Assembly: GCA_963798655.1 (NCBI GenBank)
Contig: CAWCUH010000016.1
Coordinates: 186,001-250,000, forward strand
From: CAVSMC01 sp963798655
Lineage (GTDB): Bacteria; Pseudomonadota; Gammaproteobacteria; Burkholderiales; Casimicrobiaceae
Reading direction: 5' to 3'
DNA length: 64,000 nt
Part shown: positions 25,034 to 32,616 of the stretch, piece after piece
Layout of the letters: each line of letters begins with the position of its first letter
Position numbering within the stretch: position 1 is the first letter of the stretch
Notes under the pieces: model-generated
What the model was told of the DNA's origin: nothing
The model's input: the letters and a program-made list of their open reading frames with translations, nothing else
The model's database searches: none
Program-made: the position numbers and the translations under genes

Positions 25034-26623
25034 TCAGGGAAAGCGGCCCTTCGGGGCCGTTTTCTTTTGCACGCCATCAGATCCACAACGCGTTATCGCG
25101 AGCAGCGCGAAGGCGATCCAAAAGGCAGTCGCGATCGATGACCGGCGCCACGGTGCCGCGCGCAGATCGTCGTCGCGCAATTCCGCCGGAAACGGCCGTG
25201 GCGGCACCGGAACGATCTGCATGTCCGCGCGGCGCGCCGGCAGCCGCGACCGGTATTCGCGCAGCGACGTAACGGGTACGTCGCCCCAGGCACGGCTCGA
25301 CGGCAGTTGCGGGATACGCACGAATGCGATCGAGTCGATGTCTTCGGCCAGCATCGCCGACAGCGCGCCGCGCGGCGCTGCGCCCGACACGAGGCGGATC
25401 AACGCGGCGCCGATCTCCTCGAACGCGATCGCCGGCAGCAGGCGCGTCGCATCCTCCGTCGCATAGTCGTACGCGAGACGCGCACGGCGAAGCGAGCGCT
25501 CGGCGCCGAGCAGCCATGGCCACGCGAGCGGTGCGAGCGCGCGCCACGCGGGCTTGCGCGAGCGCACGTCGAGGCCGAGCGTGCGCAGCGTATCGACGCT
25601 GATGCCGGTGCAGTTCATCGTTGCGTGGTCGTAATGCAGCTGATGTCGGTAGAAATGGTTGTAGACGCGGTTGAGCGCACCCTGCACGAGCGACGCAGCG
25701 CGCGCGTCGCGCAACGCGACGACGAGCAGCGCGCTCGGCCGATACCAAGCTTGTCCCGCGTTGAGATCGGCGAGATAGTTGTCGAGCGGCACCGGCGCAC
25801 CGATGATCGCTTTCTCGCTTTCGCTGTCGAGCGCGTAGAAGTTGTCGACGAGCCAGTCGCCGATCGCGCCGTCGGGGGACAGCGCGCCGGTCGCAAGCGC
25901 GAAGTGTCCGGCGTGCGCCTCGTCGTCGTCGCCCTGAGCGCCGTTCAGCACCAGTGCGATCGTGTAGCCGTCGCGCAGCGTGACGTCGGATGCTCGCTGC
26001 CACAGCGTCACAGCGGCAAACGACGCCTGCGCGCCGCGGGGCGCTTCGCGCACGAGCGCGCGCAGCGCGCGCTGCGGCGGCTGCGCCGTGTCGGAAGTGC
26101 GCGCGGGCGCCTGAGCGGGAAGCGCGAAGTCCTCGGGCCACAGCGTTCGCGCGACGAAGCGAGCCGAATCCCGGTCACCGCGCAGCTTCATCGCGCGCTG
26201 CGCGAAAAAGCGCGCCGACGACGCGTCGAAGTACGACCGGTTCAGCGGATGCCTGCCGACCAGAGCGAGCGGCACGCGCGCGCCGTCGATGACGAGCTCA
26301 CAACCATCGTTCGACAGGTGTGCGTGGCGGACCACTTCCGCCGCCGCGATCCACACGAGCGGCGGATGTTGCAGCGGGCCGCCGCGCGCCTGATCGCGCA
26401 TCCACCGTCGCACGTCGTGCTGCGCGCGCACGCCACGCTCGAATCCGGCGACGCTCGCATCGTCTCGCGCGACTGCAACGACTTCATCGGCGAAATACCA
26501 TCGTGCCTGCCGCAGCGTCGACTCACCGGCATCGCGACCGCGGACGATTCGGAACGTCGAATGCGCATAGAGTCCGAGAACGTCGTCCGCCGCGCGCGCA
26601 TGCGAGGCGGCGGCGTCGATCAC
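25034..26623 (-). CDS. Conserved protein with Cys-hydrolase-like (DUF4105/Lnb-like) region
   Basis: From GTG 26623 the product is 529 residues. The middle part is well ordered: GHFALATG, then DWLVDNFYALDSESEKAIIG and PLDNYLADLNAGQAWYRPS. It ends in FYRHQLHYDHATMNCTGISVDTLRTLG. The His in GHFALATG and the Cys in MNCTGIS recall the His/Cys layout of DUF4105 (Lnb N-acyltransferase-like) and NlpC/P60-type proteins; this is inference. A hydrophobic helix lies near the C-terminus (ATAFWIAFALLAI). The start is uncertain: the frame is open to 26719 but that segment is Arg-rich and shadow-like, while GTG 26623 overlaps the upstream stop as GTGA. Confidence 0.6.
   Translation of the reverse strand: MIDAAASHARAADDVLGLYAHSTFRIVRGRDAGESTLRQARWYFADEVVAVARDDASVAGFERGVRAQHDVRRWMRDQARGGPLQHPPLVWIAAAEVVRHAHLSNDGCELVIDGARVPLALVGRHPLNRSYFDASSARFFAQRAMKLRGDRDSARFVARTLWPEDFALPAQAPARTSDTAQPPQRALRALVREAPRGAQASFAAVTLWQRASDVTLRDGYTIALVLNGAQGDDDEAHAGHFALATGALSPDGAIGDWLVDNFYALDSESEKAIIGAPVPLDNYLADLNAGQAWYRPSALLVVALRDARAASLVQGALNRVYNHFYRHQLHYDHATMNCTGISVDTLRTLGLDVRSRKPAWRALAPLAWPWLLGAERSLRRARLAYDYATEDATRLLPAIAFEEIGAALIRLVSGAAPRGALSAMLAEDIDSIAFVRIPQLPSSRAWGDVPVTSLREYRSRLPARRADMQIVPVPPRPFPAELRDDDLRAAPWRRSSIATAFWIAFALLAITRCGSDGVQKKTAPKGRFP
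25044..25068. terminator. Rho-independent terminator with UUCG loop
   Basis: CGGCCC-TTCG-GGGCCG forms a perfect 6-bp stem with a stable UUCG tetraloop, followed by TTTTCTTTT. It ends the PEP-CTERM transcript 32 bp after the stop codon. The facing minus-strand gene reads through the hairpin, encoding its last residues there. Confidence 0.85.
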
Positions 26624-26817
26624 GCGCGCGCGAACACCGAGATGCGCCTCGGCCCGTCGACGATCGTGGCGACCGTCATCGCATCGGCGATCGCGCCACC
26701 ACCCGTGCTTTGAGGACACTCGCGCAGCAGGAGCGCGGACGCGATCTCGCAGCCGCGACCGCCACCGTCGGCGAGCTGCGTGAAACGGATCGACGTGCGT
26801 TCGCGAGGATCGTTCAT
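26620..26817 (-). pseudogene. Possible selenophosphate synthetase N-terminal remnant
   Basis: This 65-codon ORF begins MNDPRERTSIRFTQLADGGG and continues RGCEIASALLL. It resembles the start of SelD, where the sequence is normally GGGCGCKIAP; here the catalytic Cys/Sec is Arg and the essential Lys is Glu. The similarity stops after about 35 residues, and nothing of the ATP-binding body follows. Its stop overlaps a GTG of the next gene. It may be a relic joined to that gene, or a chance resemblance. Confidence 0.35.
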
Positions 26818-27246
26818 TCGTGCGGTCCGAGCGTGCGGATCGCTATTGTAGCGAGGTGCGCGGCTGCGGCGCCTCGATGACGGCCGGAGCGCGCGTTGGC
26901 GCGTTAAGACGTGTGGTGTCTGTGGAAAATGCAGCCGCGGACTGACATAGATCAAGCCGTGGACCCCGCGCGCGCTATGCGGCTATCGGCCGCGGGCGTA
27001 GCATCGGCTGCACGTGAAATGCTCGTGCGCGCGAAACACCGACAGCGTGCTCGAGCGTCGACGTTTGCGCTACGGAGGGCGGCCTTGTTGCGGAGTGCAC
27101 GATGCGCGGTCGAACGGCTCGAAGCGGGTCCGTTCTCCGATCGCGCGGTGCTCGCCGCAGGCGCCCGACGCCACTGCCGCGATCGCGCATCGCCTCGTGT
27201 CGCACCGATGGCGTGCGCTCCCGCTTCCCAAAGCTAGAAGGCCAAC
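26818..27246. other. 429-bp gap upstream of the ferredoxin island
   Basis: No gene with credible composition is visible on either strand; the short frames here are Arg-rich shadows. The gap carries an FNR-like site (26942-26955) and a TATGCG near 26976 that could serve as a weak -10. It is the most likely promoter region of the nfn-kor operon. Confidence 0.5.
26942..26955 (+). promoter_or_regulatory. FNR/Anr-like binding site
   Basis: CTGACATAGATCAA has a perfect right half (ATCAA) and a left half with two differences from TTGAT-N4-ATCAA. It lies 292 bp before the NfnA-like gene, which opens a cluster of oxygen-sensitive ferredoxin enzymes. Control by an oxygen-sensing CRP/FNR regulator would make sense there. 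The distance is long and the left half imperfect. Confidence 0.4.
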
Positions 27247-28143
27247 ATGTCGAATTTCGAGATCGTGTCGCGCGAGGACTTCTCGGATGTGACGTACCTG
27301 CTCGAGGTACGACATCCGCTGATGGCGCGTGCGGCGAAGCCGGGACAGTTCGTCATCGTGATGCTGAACGAGCACGGCGAGCGCATCCCGCTCACGATCG
27401 CCGATTTCGATCGCGTGCGCGGAACGATCACGCTGGTGATCCAGGCGGTCGGCAAGTCGACGAAGGAAATGCAGCAGGAGCTGAAGGTCGGCTCGACGCT
27501 GTACGCGGTCGTCGGCCCGATGGGGATTCCGAGTCCGATCGGGCATCCGAAGAAGGTGCTGTGCGTCGGCGGCGGACTCGGCGTCGCGCCGGTCTTTCCG
27601 CAGGCACGTGCGTTCAAGGAAGCAGGCGCCTACGTCATCGGCGTCGTCGGCTTTCGCAACGCGGGCCTCGTGTTCTGGGATGACAAATACCGCTCGGTGT
27701 GCGACGAATTCATCCTTTGCACCGACGACGGTTCGGCCGGCATGAAAGGCATGATCACCGCCGGCGTGGAGCTCGCGATCGAGCGTCACAAGGACATCGA
27801 CGAGTGCATCGCGATCGGTCCTCCGGTCATGATGCGAGGCGTCGCGATGACGACGCGTCCGCACAAGATCAAGACCGTCGTGAGCTTGAATCCGCTGATG
27901 GTCGATGGCACAGGGATGTGCGGCGGGTGTCGTGTGAAGGTCGGCGGACAGGTGAAGTTCGCGTGCGTCGACGGCCCCGACTTCGACGCGCACCAGGTCG
28001 ACTTCGACGACCTGATGACGCGCCTGAAGCGCTTCGCCGAGGAAGAAAAGACGGCGATGGAGCGCTTCGGCGACACATGCCGGATGCGCACGCACGGCGA
28101 GATCGCGTCGCCGCCGCCCGTGCTCGACTACGACCGCTACTAG
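27247..28143 (+). CDS. nfnA: NADH-dependent ferredoxin:NADP+ oxidoreductase, NfnA-type subunit
   Basis: The 298-residue flavoprotein belongs to the SudB/NfnA/PyrK-like group. An N-terminal FAD-binding barrel (RIPLTIADFD near residue 48) is followed by the NAD-binding CVGGGLGVAPVFPQARAF near 106. A C-terminal [2Fe-2S] site reads DGTGMCGGCRVKVGGQVKFACVDG near 220-243 (Asp and three Cys). With NfnB it couples NADH, ferredoxin and NADP+ by electron bifurcation. It is 11 bp ahead of the NfnB-type gene. Confidence 0.85.
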   Translation: MSNFEIVSREDFSDVTYLLEVRHPLMARAAKPGQFVIVMLNEHGERIPLTIADFDRVRGTITLVIQAVGKSTKEMQQELKVGSTLYAVVGPMGIPSPIGHPKKVLCVGGGLGVAPVFPQARAFKEAGAYVIGVVGFRNAGLVFWDDKYRSVCDEFILCTDDGSAGMKGMITAGVELAIERHKDIDECIAIGPPVMMRGVAMTTRPHKIKTVVSLNPLMVDGTGMCGGCRVKVGGQVKFACVDGPDFDAHQVDFDDLMTRLKRFAEEEKTAMERFGDTCRMRTHGEIASPPPVLDYDRY

Positions 28144-28154
28144 GATTGCCGATC

Positions 28155-29651
28155 ATGGCGAAGAAGAAGACGATTCGCACGATCCCGCAAGAGCGCACGC
28201 CGGTGCGCGAGCAGCCGCCGCTCGAACGGGCGAGAAACTTCACCGAGGTCAACTGCGGCTACACGCTCGCCGAGGCGCTGAACGAGGCCGAGCGCTGCCT
28301 GATGTGTCCCGAGCAGCCCTGCGTCGCCGGATGTCCGGTCGGCGTCGACATTCCGCAGTTCATCCAGAAGCTCACCGAGAAGGATTATCGCGGCGCGTAC
28401 GACGTCATCACCGGCACGAACCTGCTTCCGGCGGTATGCGGTCGCGTGTGTCCGCAGGAGAACCAGTGCGAAGGCGTCTGCAACGTCGGCGAGACGCTCG
28501 AGCCGGTCGCGATCGGTCGCCTCGAGCGCTTCGTCGGCGACACGGCGATTCGCGAAGGCTGGGTCAACGTGCCGTACATCGAGAACAACGCGTTTCACGT
28601 CGGCATCGTCGGCTCCGGCCCCGCGGGAATGGCGTGTGCCGCCGACATGGCGAAAGCCGGTTGCGACGTCACGGTGTTCGAGGCGTTCCACCAGCCGGGC
28701 GGCGTGCTGCGATACGGCATCCCGGATTTCCGCCTGCCGAACGAAGTGATCGACGCCGAGATCGCCAATCTGTCGAAGCTCGGCGTGAAGTTCGAATGCA
28801 ACACGCTCGTCGGCCGGTTGTTCACGATCGAGCAGATGATCGACGAGCTCGGATTCGACGCCGTGTTCATCGGCACCGGCGCCGGCTATCCGACGATGCT
28901 CGGCATTCCCGGCGACTCGCTGAATGGCGTTCTGTCGGCGAACGAAATGCTGACGCGTTGCAACCTCATGCGCGCGAAGGAGTTCCCGAACTACGACACG
29001 CCGCTGCCGCGCGGGCGCAACGTGACGGTCGTCGGCGCGGGAAACACGGCGATGGACGCGCTGCGCGTGAGCCTGCGACTTGGCGCCGCGAAAGTGTCGT
29101 GCGTGTATCGGCGCAGCAAGACCGAATGCCCGGCGCGCGCCGAGGAAGTGCATCACGCCGAAGAGGAAGGCATCGAGTTCCACTGGCTGACGAATCCCGT
29201 CGAGATAATCGACGACGGCAAGGGCGGCGTTCGCGCGATGCGCTGCGTCAGGATGGAGCTGGGCGAGCCCGATGCGTCGGGACGCCGGCGGCCGGTGCCG
29301 GTCGCCGGCAGCGAGCACGACATCGAGACCGATCTCGTGATCTTCGCCATCGGCACGAACGCTAACCCGATCATCGGCCAGACATCGAAGCTCGCGCTGA
29401 ACAAGTGGGGCTACCTGTGCGCGGACGACTCGCTCGCGACGTCGATGGCAGGGGTTTTCGCCGGCGGCGACATCGTCACCGGCGCAGCGACGGTGATCGA
29501 GGCCATGGGCGCGGGACGCAAGGCGGCGCGCGCCATGAAGTCCTACCTCGGGCTGCGCGACGCCGATGCGCCGTATCGGGCTCCGGGTGCCGCGACGCTG
29601 TTCGGCATCGATTTGCGCGAGCGCAACTTCGTGCGCGTGCACGTCGCGTAG
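28155..29651 (+). CDS. nfnB: NfnB / GltD-type NADPH flavoprotein subunit
   Basis: At 498 residues this matches the NfnB/small glutamate-synthase fold. Two [4Fe-4S] sites are formed by CLMCPEQPCVAGCP (near residue 48) and CGRVCPQENQCEGVC (near 95). An FAD site reads IVGSGPAGMACA near 151 and an NADP site reads VVGAGNTAMDALR near 293. ATG 28155 is used; the longer frame covers nfnA antisense-wise. With no glutamate synthase large subunit nearby and an NfnA gene adjacent, Nfn function is preferred over GltD. Confidence 0.86.
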   Translation: MAKKKTIRTIPQERTPVREQPPLERARNFTEVNCGYTLAEALNEAERCLMCPEQPCVAGCPVGVDIPQFIQKLTEKDYRGAYDVITGTNLLPAVCGRVCPQENQCEGVCNVGETLEPVAIGRLERFVGDTAIREGWVNVPYIENNAFHVGIVGSGPAGMACAADMAKAGCDVTVFEAFHQPGGVLRYGIPDFRLPNEVIDAEIANLSKLGVKFECNTLVGRLFTIEQMIDELGFDAVFIGTGAGYPTMLGIPGDSLNGVLSANEMLTRCNLMRAKEFPNYDTPLPRGRNVTVVGAGNTAMDALRVSLRLGAAKVSCVYRRSKTECPARAEEVHHAEEEGIEFHWLTNPVEIIDDGKGGVRAMRCVRMELGEPDASGRRRPVPVAGSEHDIETDLVIFAIGTNANPIIGQTSKLALNKWGYLCADDSLATSMAGVFAGGDIVTGAATVIEAMGAGRKAARAMKSYLGLRDADAPYRAPGAATLFGIDLRERNFVRVHVA

Positions 29652-29715
29652 CGTGCCACCGGACACCGGGAACTGACGGCAACGCACGCGGGCGAAACGG
29701 GAAGGCGACGACAAG

Positions 29716-31617
29716 ATGAGCGACATCACGATCCAGAAGCCGGCGGCGAAGCCTCGGCGGGCGGCCGCCAAGACGGCGAAGACGCTGTCGCAGCACGTCG
29801 TCGAGATCATCAGCGACAGCGGCGAGGGCGCGCAGCGCTGCGGCCAGGCGCTCGGAGCGATCGCCGCGCGCATGGGCAACGGCGTGTGGACGGTCGAGAT
29901 CATCCCGGCCGAGATCCGGCCGCCGGCACGAAGCGTCGCCGGCGCTTCGGGCAATCGGATTCGCCTCGGCAGCGGCCCGATCACCAACGGCGGCGATGAG
30001 ACCGATCTCGTGATTGCGTTCAACGAGCAGGTGCTGCTCGGGCGAGTGCGCGCACGCGAACTGAAGGGCGACGCGACGATCCTTCTCGAAAGCATGTGGC
30101 GCGACGATGCCGATCCGAAGATCGCGGCGTCGTACGCCGACACGCACGCGAAGCTCGTCGAGGCCGGCTACCGCGTGATCGAGATTCCGATGGAGCGCGA
30201 ATGCCGCAAGCTCGTGAACGACGCGCGCCGCGGCAAGAACATGTTCGCGCTCGGCATGCTATGCAGCATCTACAGCCTCGACGTTGCGCTCGCGCGCGAG
30301 CAGATCGCGCTCACGTTCGGCAAGAAGGCGGCCGCGGTCGTGAAGGCCAACGTCGCGCTGCTCGATGCCGGCTTCGTCTGGGCCGAGGAAAACCTCGACT
30401 TCAAGTATTCGATCCCGGCGGTGCGCGCGACCGAGCCGCAAATCGTCATCAACGGCAACACCGCGCTCGCGCTCGGCGTCGTCGCGTCGGGCATGGACAT
30501 CTGCGCGATGTACCCGATCACGCCGGCGACGTCCGCGTCGCATTACCTGTCCGACATCTTCGAGAAGGTCGGCGGTGTCGTCCATCAGGCCGAGGACGAG
30601 ATCGCCGCGTGCGCGTTCGCGGTTGGCGCGTCGTACGCCGGCCGCTGCACGGTGACGATCACCTCCGGCCCCGGCTACTCGTTGAAGCAGGAAGCGATCG
30701 GCCTCGCGGTGATGGCCGAGATTCCGCTCGTCGTCGTCAACGTCCAGCGCGGCGGCCCGAGCACCGGGCAGCCGACGAAAGCCGAGCAGGGCGACCTGTT
30801 GACGGCGATGTTCGGCAGCCACGGCGACGCGCCGAAGGTCGTGATGGCGGCATCGACCATCGAGGACTGCTTCTATTCGATCATCACGGCGCGAAAACTC
30901 GCCGAAACGTTCAACATGGTCGTCGTCGTGCTGTCGGACGCGAATCTCGCGACGTCGCAGACGCCGTTTGCGCGGCCGAAGTTCAGCGATGCGTGGCTTG
31001 CGCCGCCGATCGACCAGACGCCGCTGCCGCCGGGATCGAAGGCGTACGACTGGGACGAGCGCACCGGGCTTGCACGGCGGTTCATCCCGGGGCAGCCGAA
31101 CGGCATGCACACGGTGACCGGTCTCGCGCACGATCGCCTTTCGCATGTCGCGTACGACCCGGAGATCAACGAGGAAGGGCTGCGTGCGCGCAGCCTGAAG
31201 CTCGCAACGCTGGCGAAGACGCTGACGCCGCCGCCGGTGTTCGGCGATCCCGAAGGCGATCTTCTGGTCGTCGGCTGGGGAAGCACGAAGGGCACGATCG
31301 AGGAAGCGGTCGAGCGCGTTCGCGCCGAGGGGCTCAAGGTATCGTCGGTTCATCTGCGCTTCCTCCAGCCGATGGCGCCCGGACTGAAGGAAATCCTGTC
31401 GCGCTTCAAGCGCGTGATGACGATCGAAGCGAACTGGAGCGACCACCCCGACGAACCCATGATCGACGATTCCAATCGCCGCTACGCCGCGGTCGCGATG
31501 CTGCTGCGCGCGCGCTATCTCGTCGACGTCGACTGCTGGACCGAGGTGCGCGGACAGCCGATCAAGCCGTCGACCGTCGAGCGCGTGATCCGCGCGAAGC
31601 TGGAGTCCAAGCCATGA
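29716..31617 (+). CDS. korA: 2-oxoacid:ferredoxin oxidoreductase, alpha (gamma-alpha fusion)
   Basis: The 633-residue subunit has an N-terminal gamma domain (GEGAQRCGQALGAIAARMG near residue 37) fused to an alpha domain starting near 245 with GMDICAMYPITPATSASHYLS. VHQAEDEIAACAFAVGASYAG and TSGPGYSLKQEAIGLAVMAE follow, the KorA/VorA signatures. It is the partner of the beta gene, which it overlaps as ATGA. 2-oxoglutarate is the likeliest substrate, giving succinyl-CoA and reduced ferredoxin, though branched or aryl 2-oxo acids cannot be excluded. Confidence 0.9.
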   Translation: MSDITIQKPAAKPRRAAAKTAKTLSQHVVEIISDSGEGAQRCGQALGAIAARMGNGVWTVEIIPAEIRPPARSVAGASGNRIRLGSGPITNGGDETDLVIAFNEQVLLGRVRARELKGDATILLESMWRDDADPKIAASYADTHAKLVEAGYRVIEIPMERECRKLVNDARRGKNMFALGMLCSIYSLDVALAREQIALTFGKKAAAVVKANVALLDAGFVWAEENLDFKYSIPAVRATEPQIVINGNTALALGVVASGMDICAMYPITPATSASHYLSDIFEKVGGVVHQAEDEIAACAFAVGASYAGRCTVTITSGPGYSLKQEAIGLAVMAEIPLVVVNVQRGGPSTGQPTKAEQGDLLTAMFGSHGDAPKVVMAASTIEDCFYSIITARKLAETFNMVVVVLSDANLATSQTPFARPKFSDAWLAPPIDQTPLPPGSKAYDWDERTGLARRFIPGQPNGMHTVTGLAHDRLSHVAYDPEINEEGLRARSLKLATLAKTLTPPPVFGDPEGDLLVVGWGSTKGTIEEAVERVRAEGLKVSSVHLRFLQPMAPGLKEILSRFKRVMTIEANWSDHPDEPMIDDSNRRYAAVAMLLRARYLVDVDCWTEVRGQPIKPSTVERVIRAKLESKP

Positions 31618-32585
31618 CGACCGCAGCCACATCCTGCCTGCTGCAGCTCTACGACGAGCGCTACGAGCTCGAGGACTACCAGAGCGGCGTGCCGCGCTGG
31701 TGCACCGGCTGCGGCGACAACGCAATCCTCGCCGCCGTGCAGAAGCTCTGCCGCGAGGAACAGCTGAAGCCCGAGAAGACGGTGTTCGTGTCGGGCATCG
31801 GTTGCTCGTCTCGCTTCCCGCACTACATGAAGACGTACGGCTTCCACGGAATCCATGGCCGCGCGCTGCCGGTCGCCGAAGGCGTGCGCATGGCGCGACC
31901 CGACCTGCACGTGTTCGTGAACACGGGCGACGGCGACTGCTGCTCGATCGGCGCTGCGCACTGGATCCACGCGATCCGCTACAACATGAACATGACGGTG
32001 TTCCTGCACGACAACCAGATCTACGGGTTGACGAAGATGCAGGCGTCGCCGACGTCGCCCAAGGGCACGAAGAGCAACACGACGCCGCGCGGCAGCTACC
32101 TCGACGCGCTGAATCCACTGACGGTGACGCTCGGCGTGCAGAACGTTTCGTTCGTCGCGCAGGCCGTCGACTGGGTTCCCGAAGTGCTGTTCGACATCGT
32201 GAAGGCCGCGTACCACCACAAGGGACTGTCGTTCGTGCGGATCATCCAGCGCTGTCCGGAGTGGTTGCCGAAGATGTTCGAGCCATGGCTGCACGATCCA
32301 CAGAAAGTGAAGCTGCTGCACCACGAGCACGGATTGCAGGTGAGCCCGGGCCTCGCGAAGGTGTATCGCAACACGGAGGAGCACGACCCGTCGAACATCG
32401 ATCGCGCGCGCGAGATCGCGTCGTCGACCGATCCGATTCCCGTCGGCATTCTCTATCGCAACGACGACGTCCCCTGCTACGAGGATCTGCGTCTGTCCGG
32501 CGAGCTGCGCACCGCACAGACCATTCGCAAGGGACTCGAAGCCGAGCTCGACAAGTTCACCGTGTGGCCACAGGCCGCCGACTGA
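31614..32585 (+). CDS. korB: 2-oxoacid:ferredoxin oxidoreductase, beta
   Basis: The 323-residue beta subunit binds thiamine diphosphate at NTGDGDCCSIGAAHW near residue 103 and a [4Fe-4S] cluster through WCTGCGDNAIL near 29 and SGIGCSSRFPHYM near 62. DNQIYGLTKMQASPTSPKG near 137 is typical of KorB. Length is close to the family norm. ATG 31614 overlaps korA. It forms the catalytic core with korA. Confidence 0.92.
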   Translation: MTTAATSCLLQLYDERYELEDYQSGVPRWCTGCGDNAILAAVQKLCREEQLKPEKTVFVSGIGCSSRFPHYMKTYGFHGIHGRALPVAEGVRMARPDLHVFVNTGDGDCCSIGAAHWIHAIRYNMNMTVFLHDNQIYGLTKMQASPTSPKGTKSNTTPRGSYLDALNPLTVTLGVQNVSFVAQAVDWVPEVLFDIVKAAYHHKGLSFVRIIQRCPEWLPKMFEPWLHDPQKVKLLHHEHGLQVSPGLAKVYRNTEEHDPSNIDRAREIASSTDPIPVGILYRNDDVPCYEDLRLSGELRTAQTIRKGLEAELDKFTVWPQAAD

Positions 32586-32616
32586 GCCGCGAAGCGCAAA
32601 CGACAAGGCGAGCCCC

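Noticed and set aside
26624..26719. N-terminal extension of the Cys-hydrolase-like gene
   Set aside because: The extra 32 residues are Arg/Asp-rich and lie antisense-like over the small SelD-like ORF. The GTG overlap at 26623 is a better start, though not proven.
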